The position numbers and the translations under genes were made by a program. Below the pieces are notes generated by a model, which saw only the letters and a list, made by a program, of their open reading frames with translations, was not told where the DNA came from and ran no database searches. Below, in pieces: positions 14,379-25,515 of a stretch of 42,891 bases of DNA (positions are counted from its first letter, which is position 1; every line of letters starts with the position of its first letter). Origin of the DNA: an uncultured Burkholderiales bacterium (GTDB taxonomy: Bacteria; Pseudomonadota; Gammaproteobacteria; Burkholderiales; Burkholderiaceae_C). Location: NCBI GenBank assembly GCA_903887325.1, contig CAISPG010000029.1:1-42891 (forward strand). Direction: 5' to 3'.

Positions 14379-15305
14379 TCAAACCAGCAACATCAATCGG
14401 ATATTTTGCACCGCCGCACCGCTGGCACCTTTGCCGAGGTTGTCCAGCCGCGCCATCAGCACCGCATGCCCGTGGGTGTCATTCGAAAACACACGCAGCT
14501 CCATCAGATTGGTGTTGTTCAACGCGATGGCATCCAGCTTCAAGTCGTCCGTCGGCGGCAACACGCGCACGCAAGGCTCGTGTGCATCGTTGGTGTGTGC
14601 GTAATGGGCAGCCAATGCCTCATGCAAATCATGTGCACTGACACTGCCTGGCAGTGAAGACAAATGCAGCGGTATTTGCACAATCATGCCCTGCTTGAAA
14701 TTGCCCACACTTGGCACAAACAAAGGCCGGGTGGTTAAGCCAGTGCAATGCATGATTTCAGGAATATGTTTGTGCGACAAACCCAGCGCATAGGCTTCAA
14801 ACAGCGGGGCCTGACCCGCTTCATAGGCTTCAATCATGGGCCGCCCGCCGCCCGAATAGCCGCTGACCGAGGGCAGGCAAAGCGGGAAATCAGCCGGAAT
14901 CAGCCCGGCGTCTATCAGGGGACGGATCAAGCCAATGGCACCGGTGGCGTAACAGCCCGGGTTCGCGACTCGGGAGGCGTCAGCTATGCGCTTGGCTTGG
15001 CCTTGACACAACTCGGCAAAGCCATAAACCCAATCGGCCTGGGTGCGGTGCGCGGTGGATGCATCAACGATACGCGGTTGATGACCGTTCATGCTGTCAA
15101 TCATTGCCACGGATTCTTTGGCGGCATCGTCATGCAAGCACAGCACCACCAAGTCGACTTGCGCCATCAATTCGCGTTTGGCTGCCGGGTTTTTGCGTTC
15201 GGTCGCATCAATGCTGACAATGGAAATGTCCGGCAACAAGGCCAGACGCTCGCGGATTTGCAGGCCGGTGGTACCTGCTTCGCCGTCGATGAAAATGGTG
15301 TGCAT
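14379..15305 (-). CDS. argC: N-acetyl-gamma-glutamyl-phosphate reductase (short, type 2)
   Basis: A 308-aa NADPH-dependent reductase for the third step of arginine synthesis (N-acetylglutamyl phosphate to the semialdehyde). It has the Rossmann start [37 protein letters not shown], and the catalytic cysteine in [10 protein letters not shown], followed by [12 protein letters not shown]. The length matches the shorter ArgC class, not the about 345-aa class. It converges on recX with only 8 bp between the stops, so no terminator fits in the gap. The upstream gap to sucC (220 bp) is shared by divergent promoters. Confidence 0.97.
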   Translation of the reverse strand: MHTIFIDGEAGTTGLQIRERLALLPDISIVSIDATERKNPAAKRELMAQVDLVVLCLHDDAAKESVAMIDSMNGHQPRIVDASTAHRTQADWVYGFAELCQGQAKRIADASRVANPGCYATGAIGLIRPLIDAGLIPADFPLCLPSVSGYSGGGRPMIEAYEAGQAPLFEAYALGLSHKHIPEIMHCTGLTTRPLFVPSVGNFKQGMIVQIPLHLSSLPGSVSAHDLHEALAAHYAHTNDAHEPCVRVLPPTDDLKLDAIALNNTNLMELRVFSNDTHGHAVLMARLDNLGKGASGAAVQNIRLMLLV

Positions 15306-15525
15306 GACTCAAACGCTTTCAGATCAAAGAACCGCATCAACTGCAAGGGCCATGCGCCACGCTTGTCATCTGAGAGATAGACAGTCACCAGATTGACAAA
15401 TACATGACAGCATTACAGATTCATGATGCAATGCAGCATGATACATTTCCTGCCAGTTCAGCCCTGCGCGGGTTTGCATTATGACCAGCAGCTTTTATGA
15501 ATGGTCACATTGAAAGCGAAGACTC
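15306..15525. promoter_or_regulatory. Divergent intergenic region argC/sucC with weak promoter candidates
   Basis: No gene is seen here. On the plus strand, TTGCAT (15474-15479) with a 16-bp spacer and TATGAA is a weak promoter candidate for sucC, and a TTGACA lies further upstream near 15392 but has no good -10 at the right distance. The region contains short repeated ATG-rich words but no clear operator. Confidence 0.3.
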
Positions 15526-16686
15526 ATGAAAATTCACGAATACCAAGGCAAAGAAATTCTTCGCCAGTTTGCCGTACCGGTGCCGCGCGGCATCGCTGCC
15601 TTCACAGTGCAAGAGGCGGTGGAAGCCGCACAAAAACTCGGCGGCCCGGTCTGGGTGGTCAAAGCCCAAATCCATGCAGGCGGACGGGGCAAAGGCGGCG
15701 GTGTCAAAGTCGCTAAAAGCATTGAGGATGTCAAACAACTGGCTACCGAGATTTTGGGCATGCAATTGGTGACACACCAAACCGGAGCCCTCGGTCAAAA
15801 AGTCCGGCGCTTGTATATAGAAGTCGGCGCTGACATCCAGAAAGAATATTACGTCTCCGTGGTCACCGACCGCGCGTCGCAAAAAATTGCTTTCATCGCT
15901 TCCAGCGAAGGCGGCATGGACATTGAACAAGTCGCGCACGACACGCCGGAAAAAATCATCACCGAATTGATTGATCCCTTGACCGGTTTGGGTGACGCGC
16001 AAGCGAAAAAAATCGCTGATGCAGTGGGCATCCCCGCAGACTCCACCGCGCAAGCCGTCGACGTGTTCAAAAAGCTGTTCACTTGCTACATGGACACCGA
16101 TGCATCTCTGGTGGAAATCAACCCGCTGAACCGCGACAGCAAAGGCAACATCATGGCCTTGGATGCCAAGTTCAACTTCGATGCCAATGCCTTGTTCCGT
16201 CACCCCGAGATCGTGGCCTACCGCGACCTGGATGAAGAAGACCCAGCGGAAATCGAAGCCTCCAAATTTGACCTGGCCTACATCAGCCTGGACGGCAACA
16301 TCGGCTGCCTGGTCAATGGCGCCGGTCTGGCCATGGCCACCATGGACACCATCAAGTTGTTCGGCGCAGAACCGGCCAATTTTCTGGACGTAGGCGGCGG
16401 CGCAACACCGGAAAAAGTGACCGAAGCATTCAAGATAATGTTGAAAAACCCCAAGGTCGAGGCGATTTTGGTCAACATCTTTGGCGGAATCATGAAATGC
16501 GACACCATCGCCCACGGCGTGATCACCGCGTGTAAAGCAGTCAATCTGAGCGTGCCACTGGTGGTTCGCATGAAGGGCACCAACGAAGACCTGGGCAAAA
16601 AAATGCTGGCCGAATCCGGACTGCCCATCATCAGCGCCGACACCATGGCCGAAGCCGCACAAAAAGTGGTTGCCGCATTGCACTGA
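15526..16686 (+). CDS. sucC: Succinate--CoA ligase (ADP-forming) beta subunit
   Basis: A 386-aa beta subunit of succinyl-CoA synthetase, which in the citric acid cycle converts succinyl-CoA to succinate with formation of a nucleoside triphosphate. The N-terminal ATP-grasp domain starts [15 protein letters not shown] and has [17 protein letters not shown]; the central part has EINPL and [13 protein letters not shown]; the C-terminal CoA-ligase domain has [22 protein letters not shown] and [11 protein letters not shown]. Length is as expected. The Shine-Dalgarno before ATG 15526 is weak, but the start matches the conserved N-terminus. sucD follows after 95 bp. Confidence 0.98.
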   Translation: MKIHEYQGKEILRQFAVPVPRGIAAFTVQEAVEAAQKLGGPVWVVKAQIHAGGRGKGGGVKVAKSIEDVKQLATEILGMQLVTHQTGALGQKVRRLYIEVGADIQKEYYVSVVTDRASQKIAFIASSEGGMDIEQVAHDTPEKIITELIDPLTGLGDAQAKKIADAVGIPADSTAQAVDVFKKLFTCYMDTDASLVEINPLNRDSKGNIMALDAKFNFDANALFRHPEIVAYRDLDEEDPAEIEASKFDLAYISLDGNIGCLVNGAGLAMATMDTIKLFGAEPANFLDVGGGATPEKVTEAFKIMLKNPKVEAILVNIFGGIMKCDTIAHGVITACKAVNLSVPLVVRMKGTNEDLGKKMLAESGLPIISADTMAEAAQKVVAALH

Positions 16687-16703
16687 AACGCATTGGCAAC
16701 CGC

Positions 16704-16749
16704 GCCCGGGCCTCACTGACTTGATCACACACGGCGACACAGCCCGGGC
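16704..16749. repeat. Repeated GCCCGGGC palindromes between sucC and sucD
   Basis: The self-complementary octamer GCCCGGGC occurs at 16704-16711 and 16742-16749. The two can pair with each other around a 30-nt loop. In the sucCD transcript this hairpin could stabilise the upstream message or attenuate sucD, but no U-run follows. Function is inferred. Confidence 0.35.
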
Positions 16750-16781
16750 CCTTCGCTTGAACCACCCAAAGGATTCACAAC

Positions 16782-17675
16782 ATGTCCATCTTCATTAACA
16801 AAGACACCAAGGTCATTACCCAGGGCATCACCGGCAAAACCGGTCAATTCCACACGGAAAAATGCCAGGAATACGCCAACGGCAAACACTGCTTTGTCGC
16901 GGGCGTAAATCCGAAAAAAGCCGGTGAGTCGATTTTCAATATCCCGATTTACGCCTCGGTCAAAGAAGCTGCACACGAAACCGGCGCGACAGTCTCCGTG
17001 ATTTACGTGCCACCCGCCGGTGCCGCAGACGCGATTTGGGAAGCGGTCGAAGCCGACTTGGACTTGGCGATTTGCATCACCGAAGGCATCCCGGTGCGCG
17101 ACATGCTGATGGTGCGCAACCGCATGAAAGCCAAAGAAGCCGCAGGCGGCAAACGCACACTGCTGCTTGGCCCCAACTGCCCGGGTCTCATCACACCGGA
17201 TGAAATCAAAATCGGCATCATGCCCGGCCACATTCACCGCAAAGGCCGCATCGGCGTGGTGTCGCGCTCAGGCACATTGACTTACGAAGCCGTGGCGCAA
17301 CTCACCGAAATCGGTCTGGGCCAGTCCAGCGCTGTGGGCATTGGCGGCGACCCGATCAATGGTTTGAAACACATCGATGTCATGCGTGCCTTCAACGACG
17401 ACCCCGACACCGATGCCGTCATCATGATCGGTGAAATCGGCGGACCCGACGAGGCCGAAGCCGCACGCTGGTGCAAAGAGAATATGAAAAAACCCATCGT
17501 CGGTTTCATCGCTGGTGTGACCGCACCTGCGGGCAAACGCATGGGACACGCTGGTGCGCTGATCAGTGGCGGTGCCGACACCGCAGAAGCCAAACTCGCC
17601 GTCATGGAAGAGTGCGGATTCAAAGTCACACGCAACCCCTCAGAGATGGGGAAACTGCTTAAAACCCTGCTTTAA
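16782..17675 (+). CDS. sucD: Succinate--CoA ligase (ADP-forming) alpha subunit
   Basis: A 297-aa alpha subunit that binds CoA and carries the phosphohistidine. Visible parts are the CoA-binding start KVITQGITGKTGQFH, IYVPPAGAADAI, LLGPNCPGLI, GIMPGHIH, VSRSGTLTYEA, IGGDPINGL and, near the C-terminus, GHAGALISGG, which holds the phosphorylated histidine. It has an AAAGGA Shine-Dalgarno 10 nt before ATG 16782. It pairs with SucC, and the stop codon directly abuts the terC start. Confidence 0.98.
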   Translation: MSIFINKDTKVITQGITGKTGQFHTEKCQEYANGKHCFVAGVNPKKAGESIFNIPIYASVKEAAHETGATVSVIYVPPAGAADAIWEAVEADLDLAICITEGIPVRDMLMVRNRMKAKEAAGGKRTLLLGPNCPGLITPDEIKIGIMPGHIHRKGRIGVVSRSGTLTYEAVAQLTEIGLGQSSAVGIGGDPINGLKHIDVMRAFNDDPDTDAVIMIGEIGGPDEAEAARWCKENMKKPIVGFIAGVTAPAGKRMGHAGALISGGADTAEAKLAVMEECGFKVTRNPSEMGKLLKTLL

Positions 17676-18377
17676 ATGATGGAGTTTGTGACCGGCCCCG
17701 ATTTCTGGATCGGCTTGCTGAAAATCATCTGGATCAATATTGTCTTGTCCGGCGACAACGCGGTGGTGATCGCCATGGCAGCTCGCTCCTTGCGCCCCGA
17801 AGAACAAAGCAAGGCCATCATGCTGGGTTCGGGTTTTGCCGTCGTGTTGCGCATCGCTTTGACCTTCGTCGCCGTGCAACTCATGGCCTTGCCTGCGGTG
17901 CAACTTGTTGGTGGCTTGCTGTTGCTGTGGATTGGTGCTCAGTTGCTGGGCTCTGAAGACGAAAACGAAGAAGACGCCAAAACCCACCACAACTTGTATG
18001 CCGCAGTGCGCACCATTTTGATTGCCGATCTGGTGATGAGTCTGGACAACGTGATCGGCGTGGCCGCAGCGGCCAAAGGCAATGTGTTGTTGCTGACCAT
18101 TGGCTTGGGCTTGAGCATTCCACTGGTGATCTTCGGCAGCTCCTTGATGATCGGTTTGATGACGCGTTATCCCATCATCATCAAATTCGGCGCGGCACCC
18201 ATTGGTTGGGTAGCTGGTGAAACATTGATCAGCGATGTGCTGGTGGCGCATTTGATCAGCCATTTGACCTGGTTGCATTGGCTGGTGCCCGGTCTATGTG
18301 CCGTGCTGGTTTTGTTCTCCGGGAGATTGCTGGCAATGTTGGCGCCGCGTCAGAAAAGTGAAGAAGAGGCGGCTTAA
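17676..18377 (+). CDS. TerC-family integral membrane protein
   Basis: A 233-aa membrane protein with about seven hydrophobic helices and the two TerC acidic motifs, VLSGDNAVVIAMA in the first helix and MSLDNVIGVAAAAKGN in the middle. TerC relatives (Alx, MeeF/YkoY types) export manganese or help load exported metalloproteins. Two in-frame ATGs stand together at 17676 and 17679, directly after the sucD TAA, so translation is probably coupled to sucD. This sucC-sucD-terC-pilin order is typical of Comamonadaceae. A 7-bp inverted repeat with a 24-nt loop (18394-18400 and 18425-18431) lies downstream. Confidence 0.92.
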   Translation: MMEFVTGPDFWIGLLKIIWINIVLSGDNAVVIAMAARSLRPEEQSKAIMLGSGFAVVLRIALTFVAVQLMALPAVQLVGGLLLLWIGAQLLGSEDENEEDAKTHHNLYAAVRTILIADLVMSLDNVIGVAAAAKGNVLLLTIGLGLSIPLVIFGSSLMIGLMTRYPIIIKFGAAPIGWVAGETLISDVLVAHLISHLTWLHWLVPGLCAVLVLFSGRLLAMLAPRQKSEEEAA

Positions 18378-18467
18378 GCGCTTATTAAAGATTTAGCCAG
18401 CCTCACTTTCACTGACAGGATGGACTGGCTAGAAAAATCTCAGCTCCCATAACCCACAGGAGCAGAC

Positions 18468-18980
18468 ATGCGAAAACGCCAACAAAACGGCTTTACTTTG
18501 ATCGAACTGATGGTGGTCATCGCCATCATCGGCATATTGGCTTCACTCGCCGTGCCGGCCTACCAGGACTACAGCGTCAGAGCCCGGGTCAGCGAAGGCC
18601 TGAGTCTGGCAGGTGTTGCCAAAACACAGGTACAGGATGTGTTCAACAGCGGCGCCTCGTCGAACAACGGTTACGCATCCGGCTATTCTGCACCGGCAGC
18701 CACAGCCAATATCAAAAGCCTGGCCATCAACGCTGCAACCGGCGTGATCACCATCACCACGCAGAAAAATGCAGGCAACGGTACTTTGCTGTTGGTACCC
18801 TATACCGGCACGAGCAGCGCTGCAACCGCCTTGCCGGATGCCACCGCAGAGTTCAGCGTGCCGGACCAGGCCGCCGTGGCATGGCGTTGTCTGGCAAAAG
18901 ATGCAAGCGCACCCACAGGTATCACATTGGCAGTAACGCCAACGCTGGCAGCTAAATTTGCGCCGTCTGAGTGCCGTTGA
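18468..18980 (+). CDS. pilA: Type IV major pilin (PilA-like prepilin)
   Basis: A 170-aa type IVa prepilin. The short positively charged leader MRKRQQNG is cut by prepilin peptidase before [20 protein letters not shown] (Glu5 of the mature protein is present), which forms the hydrophobic core helix. A C-terminal cysteine pair (WRCLAK and SECR) closes the D-region loop. A good AGGAG lies 8 nt before ATG 18468. No other pilus gene is in the window; assembly proteins must be encoded elsewhere. Between terC and this gene there is room for its own promoter. Confidence 0.93.
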   Translation: MRKRQQNGFTLIELMVVIAIIGILASLAVPAYQDYSVRARVSEGLSLAGVAKTQVQDVFNSGASSNNGYASGYSAPAATANIKSLAINAATGVITITTQKNAGNGTLLLVPYTGTSSAATALPDATAEFSVPDQAAVAWRCLAKDASAPTGITLAVTPTLAAKFAPSECR

Positions 18981-19002
18981 ACGGCAATGGCTTGGCGTTC
19001 AA
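18977..19002. terminator. Hairpin between convergent pilA and moaC
   Basis: TTGAACG (18977-18983) pairs with CGTTCAA (18996-19002) around a 12-nt loop. It overlaps both stop codons and could end transcription from either side. There is no strong T-run. Confidence 0.35.
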
Positions 19003-19472
19003 TCAGCGACAAAACTACCAGACTTGCCGCCATGCTTTTCCATCAACTTCACACCGTTGATGGTCATGCCCCGGTCCACCGCTTTGCACATGTCGTAAAC
19101 GGTGAGTAAAGCGACTTGTACTGCAGTCAAAGCTTCCATTTCCACGCCGGTCTGGCCGTGGGTTTCGACGGTGGCGGTGCAACTGACGCGCGCCGGGTCG
19201 TGGTGGGTAGAAAAATCCACGGCCACGCGGGTCAGTGCCAGCGGGTGGCACAAAGGAATCAGGTCTGAGGTTTTTTTGGCGGCTTGTATGCCTGCAATGC
19301 GGGCAATGCCTATGACATCGCCTTTTTTGGCATTTCCCGCTTCGATCAAGGCCAGGGTGGCGGGCAACATAAGAATGTCACCTGAGGCTACCGCGATCCG
19401 GTGCGTGCTGGTTTTGGGGCCGACATCGACCATATGGGCCTGGCCCTGGGCATCAAAATGGGTGAGTGACAT
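18999..19472 (-). CDS. moaC: Cyclic pyranopterin monophosphate synthase
   Basis: A 157-aa MoaC, which makes cyclic pyranopterin monophosphate in molybdenum cofactor synthesis. It shows [71 protein letters not shown] (parts) and the end [14 protein letters not shown] place the start at ATG 19472, which opens on the conserved MSLTHFD; a TTG three codons upstream is less likely. It is divergent from the metallopeptidase gene and convergent with pilA. Confidence 0.97.
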   Translation of the reverse strand: MSLTHFDAQGQAHMVDVGPKTSTHRIAVASGDILMLPATLALIEAGNAKKGDVIGIARIAGIQAAKKTSDLIPLCHPLALTRVAVDFSTHHDPARVSCTATVETHGQTGVEMEALTAVQVALLTVYDMCKAVDRGMTINGVKLMEKHGGKSGSFVAD

Positions 19473-19577
19473 GCATGACAACCTGATTGATCAAAAAGCC
19501 TGAAAACGAATGCCGCGAGACGGCCAGCGGTACAGGGGTAACATCCTTCCCAGATCATACGGTTTTGCTTAGTAACC

Positions 19578-21124
19578 TTGAAAAACACCATCAGCTGTTC
19601 TCCCTACCTGGCTTGTCTGCTGTCACTGTCACTTGCAGTCGGCAGTCCGGCGGCATTGGCACAAACCCAGCCAGCCCGTTTGCCGCACATAGGTGACGGC
19701 AACAGCATGAGCGTGCCGCAGGAACGCAAGCTGGGCGAGGCCATCATGCGCCAGATCATGCCTGACCCTGACTACCTGGACGACCCGGTGCTGTTGGATT
19801 ATTTACAAAGCATCTGGCAACCGCTCAAAGAGTCGGCCAGGCAACTGGGTAATCTCACCCCGGAGTTGGACGAGAGTTTCAGCTGGGGTCTGTTTCTGGT
19901 GCGCGATCGCTCGGTCAATGCCTTTGCTCTGCCGGGTGGCTACATGGGCGTACACCTGGGATTGATTGCTATCGTCACCAGCCGTGACGAACTGGCCGCT
20001 GTGATGGGGCATGAGTTAAGTCACGTGACCCAGCGCCATATCGCACGCATGCAAGACAGCCAGGGCAAACAAACACCGTGGATGATCGCCAGCATCATGC
20101 TGGGTGTGCTGGCGGCAAGCAAAAGCCCGGATGCCGCCAACGCCATGATCATGGGCGGTACTGCATCCGTCGCGCAAAGTCAGTTGAATTTCTCAAGAGA
20201 CATGGAGCGCGAAGCTGACCGCTTGGGTTATGCGGTCATGACAAATGCCGGATTTGAGCCGCAAGGTGTGGTCGGCATGTTCCAGAAACTCGCGCAGGCC
20301 TCGCGCTTGAATGACAGTGGCGGTTACCCTTACCTGCGCAGCCACCCCTTGACCACCGAGCGCATAGGCGATATGCAGTCGCGCATGGGAATAGACGTCA
20401 CAGAAACCAAAGCGCGTCCGCAGGCCATGGCGCATGCCATGATGCAAGCCAGAGCGCGCGCTTTGATGAGCAAGCGTGCTGAAGAAATTCAGGATCTGGT
20501 GCTGGCATATGAAAATGAAACCAACACCCGAATCACAGAAGCACAGCAGGCAGGTTTGTTGTATGCAGCAGTCTTGGCCTATACCGAGCAAAGACAAGCC
20601 GACAAAGCCTTGCAGGTGTTAAACCGTTTGTTGGTATTGAGCGCAAATGATGCTCAAGGCTTGAGCGCTGCGCGCTGGTTGGCGGCGGATACACAGCGAC
20701 GACTGGGCAGGCATGCCGAATGTCTGAAATTTTTAAACGATGTGCCGGCTTCTCGCGCCCGTTTGCTGTTGCAGGCGCAATGCCGAGTCGCGTCTCAAAA
20801 ACCGGCGTTGATCGAGCAGGCCGGTGACCAATTGCAACTCTGGCTGGCCGACCATCCCAGGGATCCGCTGGCATGGGACGTGACTGCTTACGCCTATGCG
20901 CAAAGCAGTCAAGGCTTACGCGCCTTGCGTGCCGAGGCCGAAGCCAAAGCCGTGCGTTTGGATGAGGTCGCCGCGATTGACCGCTTGCGCGCCGCCCAGT
21001 CGTTGGCGCGTGAGCTCACACAACAAGGCAAGTTGGATCTCGGCGGACAGCAGGAAGCCTCCATCATCGATGCGCGCTTGAGGGCGCTTGAGGCAAAACG
21101 ACGCGAGTTATTGCACCCTAATAA

Positions 21125-21128
<4 letters not shown>
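19578..21128 (+). CDS. M48 metallopeptidase with TPR-like region, BepA-like periplasmic chaperone/protease
   Basis: A 516-aa exported protein. Residues 1-28 are a Sec signal peptide (SPAALAQ). The M48 domain follows with RSVNAFALPGGYMGVH, the zinc motif HELSH with AVMG before it, and the third zinc ligand in SRDMEREADRLGY. The C-terminal half is helical and repeat-like (about residues 320-500), as in BepA (YfgC), which degrades or helps assemble stalled outer-membrane proteins such as LptD. The start is a TTG at 19578, the only start giving the complete signal peptide. The DUF1289 gene begins overlapping its stop. Confidence 0.9.
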
Positions 21129-23013
<1,885 letters not shown>

Positions 23014-23091
23014 TTAGGGCCAGTGACACAGGCGACAGATCGAACAATTAGTAACGATAAAATGAAGCGAGAACAACAAATCAGACTTCAT

Positions 23092-23706
23092 ATGAAATTG
23101 ATAGGCGCTGTGACCAGCCCGTATGTGCGCAAAGTGCGCATTGTGATGGCCGAGAAAAAACTGGAATACCAGTTCGAGCTGGAAGATGTGTGGGCGCCCG
23201 ATTCGACCATTGTTGAATTCAACCCCTTAGGCAAAGTGCCGTGTTTGTTGATGGAAACCGGCGAAGCCTTGTACGACTCGCGCGTCATCGTCGAATACCT
23301 GGACACCTTGTCGCCCGTCGGTAAGCTGATTCCGCCGGCCGGGCGCGAGCGCACCGAGGTGAAAGTCTGGGAAGCACTGGCCGATGGTTTGCTGGACGCG
23401 GCGATTGGCGCCCGAATGGAAGCGCACTGGGCCGGGCGCACTGAAGCACAGCGCAGCCAGGCTTGGATAGACCGGCAACTTGGCAAGGTGCATGACAGCC
23501 TGGCCGCCATGTCGCGCGCCCTGGGTGAGAACACCATGTGTTGCGGCATTCATTTATCGCTGGCAGATATCGCTGTCGGTTGCGCGCTGGCTTACCTGGA
23601 TTTCCGTTACCCGCAGATCGCTTGGCGCAGCGACTACCCGAATCTGCAGCGTTTGCAAGACAAGCTGATGCAACGCAGCAGCTTCATTGAAACCGTACCC
23701 GCATAA
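23092..23706 (+). CDS. Glutathione S-transferase family protein
   Basis: A 204-aa GST. The thioredoxin-like N-terminal domain has KLIGAVTSPYVRKVRIVMAEK (quoted in part: the SPYVRK segment carries the catalytic serine or its equivalent), NPLGKVPCLLM with the cis-proline, and YDSRVIVEYLD, which binds the glutathione glutamyl group. The all-helical C-terminal domain has LSLADIAVGCALAYLDFRYP with the N-capping box. I start at ATG 23092 because family members begin right at the first strand; an ATG ten codons upstream (23062) is an alternative. The substrate is unknown. Confidence 0.9.
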   Translation: MKLIGAVTSPYVRKVRIVMAEKKLEYQFELEDVWAPDSTIVEFNPLGKVPCLLMETGEALYDSRVIVEYLDTLSPVGKLIPPAGRERTEVKVWEALADGLLDAAIGARMEAHWAGRTEAQRSQAWIDRQLGKVHDSLAAMSRALGENTMCCGIHLSLADIAVGCALAYLDFRYPQIAWRSDYPNLQRLQDKLMQRSSFIETVPA

Positions 23707-23724
23707 ACCAAGGCTGAAACAGGT

Positions 23725-24186
23725 TCAGCTATTGACCCGTTTTTTCAACCAGCGCATCAGGCCGCCGACCCAGGGTAATTTTTCATACAACTCTTCGGCG
23801 GCATCCCAATAATCCCGGTGAGACTGAACCCGCCATTCGCCTAGGCGGTTGAGCGCGAACACCAGATGCGAGCCGCCGTGTATGCATTGCTCCACATCGC
23901 GCTGCATGGTTTTGAAGCGGAATAAAAAATCCCAGACCAGAAAACACTGGTTGCCTTGCACCAAACGCGAGGTGACGACAAAGCGCGGTTGGTACAGGCT
24001 GTCAAACATGTGTTGAAACACCGATTGCACTTGGGCAATGCCTTGCACGTCTTTGAACGGGTCTTTGAAGCGGGCATCGTCCGCATACCAGTCACCCATG
24101 CGGGCGATGTCATGCGCTTGCAGTTGCTCAAATGCCAGCACCAGTTCATCGACCAAAGCTTCGGGCACGGCGTGTGTGTTGTCCAT
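23725..24186 (-). CDS. NTF2-like (SnoaL-type) protein, last gene of the lipid operon
   Basis: A 153-aa protein with the NTF2/SnoaL pattern: an N-terminal helix pair (ELVLAFEQLQAHDIARMGDWYADDARFKDPFKDVQG, given here only as landmark FKDPF), then long strands including FLVWDFLFRF and HGGSHLVFAL, and an Arg/Tyr-rich end HRDYWDAAEELYEKLP. Proteins of this fold are small hydratases, isomerases or binding proteins. It starts 2 bp after the SDR gene and is the last gene of the eight-gene operon. The same family occurs in lipid clusters of this kind in other proteobacteria. Confidence 0.8.
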   Translation of the reverse strand: MDNTHAVPEALVDELVLAFEQLQAHDIARMGDWYADDARFKDPFKDVQGIAQVQSVFQHMFDSLYQPRFVVTSRLVQGNQCFLVWDFLFRFKTMQRDVEQCIHGGSHLVFALNRLGEWRVQSHRDYWDAAEELYEKLPWVGGLMRWLKKRVNS

Positions 24187-24188
24187 GT

Positions 24189-24971
24189 TTACAAACCTGT
24201 GAATTGACGAACCAGCGGGAAATACCAGCGATAAGGCAATAAGCGCAGCAAGCCCATCACCCGGGTAAAGCGTTTGGGGAAATGGATGTTGAACAAGCCA
24301 TCGCGCCAGCCTTGCAGCATGGCTTGCGCGGCTTGTGCCGGGCTGATCAAGGCGGGCATATGGAAACTGTTTTGTGCGGTCAAGGGCGTGGCCACAAATC
24401 CCGGGTGCACCACGCTCACGCCAATGCCTCGGTCTTTCAAATCTATGTACAGCACTTCAGCCAAATGCGTGAGTGCGGCTTTGGTCGGACCATAGGCCAG
24501 GCTATTAGGCAGACCGCGATAGCCCGCGACGCTGGAGACCAGGCTGAGGTGACCGCGTCCTTGGGCCAGCAGCGCTGGCAGCACCGCGTCCAATAAAAAC
24601 AATGCACCGGTGTAATTCACGTTGAGGTGTGTTTGCATGCTGACCAGATCAAACGCGGTGGCGGTTTCGGCGTGGTAATAACCGGCGCAATAAATCACAA
24701 CATCCAAACCGTGTTGCGCTTGCAAATCAGCAGCGGCTTGTTTGATTGCATTAGCGTCGGTCACATCCACCGGCAAGGCCAAAGACCCGGGGTGGCTGTT
24801 GACAAAATCTTGCAGCAGACTGGCTTGGCGGGCCGACACACACACGCGTGCACCGGCGGCATGCAGCGCCTCGGCGCAGGCCAGTCCTATGCCGCTGGAG
24901 GCACCAACCAGCCAGACGCTGCGCCCGTGCCAATCGGTCACAGGCGGGTTGAACGGGGTCAATAAGGCCAT
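24189..24971 (-). CDS. Short-chain dehydrogenase/reductase
   Basis: A 260-aa classical SDR: NAD(P)-binding VWLVGASSGIGLA, the stabilising YCAGYY (variant of NNAG), the catalytic serine in LVSSVAGY, and the Tyr-x-x-x-Lys in YGPTKAAL. The C-terminus has a hydrophobic-basic helix (VMGLLRLLPYRWYF) that might touch the membrane, in keeping with a lipid substrate. It sits between the DUF3833 lipoprotein (5 bp upstream) and the NTF2-like gene (2 bp downstream). Confidence 0.92.
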   Translation of the reverse strand: MALLTPFNPPVTDWHGRSVWLVGASSGIGLACAEALHAAGARVCVSARQASLLQDFVNSHPGSLALPVDVTDANAIKQAAADLQAQHGLDVVIYCAGYYHAETATAFDLVSMQTHLNVNYTGALFLLDAVLPALLAQGRGHLSLVSSVAGYRGLPNSLAYGPTKAALTHLAEVLYIDLKDRGIGVSVVHPGFVATPLTAQNSFHMPALISPAQAAQAMLQGWRDGLFNIHFPKRFTRVMGLLRLLPYRWYFPLVRQFTGL

Positions 24972-24976
24972 GGTCT

Positions 24977-25513
24977 TTAAGCGCGTTTGGTGAAAGACAA
25001 AGTGACTTCACCCAGAAAAATACCGAACTTGGACATAGAGGCTTTGTTCAACATCACTTGCTCGTTCATCAAATACATCCAGTCATCGAACTGCACCTGC
25101 CATACCTGGTCGTTGACCGGCAAAGCCAGGGTGTAGCGCCAGTTGAATGCATTGCCGCGCGTGCTGCCTTGGGCCGTGCCCACCACATCACCGGCTTGAC
25201 CGCTGTAGCGTCCGTCGCCCAGATGTGTCAGTGTCCAAATGCGTTTTTGTCGGGTGCCGTCGCTGTACACAAAGTCTTCGTCAAGCACGCCTTGCTCGCC
25301 GTTCCATTGGCAATTCATCACCACGGTAAAACGCTTGACTACTTTGCCCGAGCGGTCGGTGAAGATGCCCCAAGCATCGATGATGCCGTTGAAATACTGG
25401 CGCAAATCCAGCGCAGGTTGTTCGGTGGCGTAATCATTCACAGAAGGACCGGCACAACCGCTTGCGGCAAGTGCGGCAGAAGCAGTGGCTAAAAGCAGGG
25501 TGCGTCTTTGCAT
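24977..25513 (-). CDS. DUF3833-family lipoprotein
   Basis: A 178-aa protein starting at ATG 25513, with a signal peptide ending in a lipobox (LAASGCAG; lipidated Cys at about residue 20). The rest has the DUF3833 features: DLRQYFNGIIDAWGIFTDRSGKVVKRF (landmark AWGIF.DR.G), LDEDFVYSDGT, W.L...GDGRYSGQAGDVVG and a final strand VTLSFTKR. The role is not known; the fold looks lipocalin-like and the gene is regularly found beside the CFA-synthase-like gene. The upstream residues in frame before ATG 25513 belong to the MFS gene region. Confidence 0.85.
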   Translation of the reverse strand: MQRRTLLLATASAALAASGCAGPSVNDYATEQPALDLRQYFNGIIDAWGIFTDRSGKVVKRFTVVMNCQWNGEQGVLDEDFVYSDGTRQKRIWTLTHLGDGRYSGQAGDVVGTAQGSTRGNAFNWRYTLALPVNDQVWQVQFDDWMYLMNEQVMLNKASMSKFGIFLGEVTLSFTKRA

Positions 25514-25515
25514 AT

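Noticed and set aside
15505-16740. 411-codon open frame antisense to sucC (also a shorter one antisense to sucD)
   Set aside because: His/Phe/Gly-rich shadow translation; sucC on the plus strand is certain.
18378-18467. Sigma-54 promoter for the pilin gene
   Set aside because: No TGGCAC-N5-TTGCA element at the correct spacing could be found between terC and pilA.
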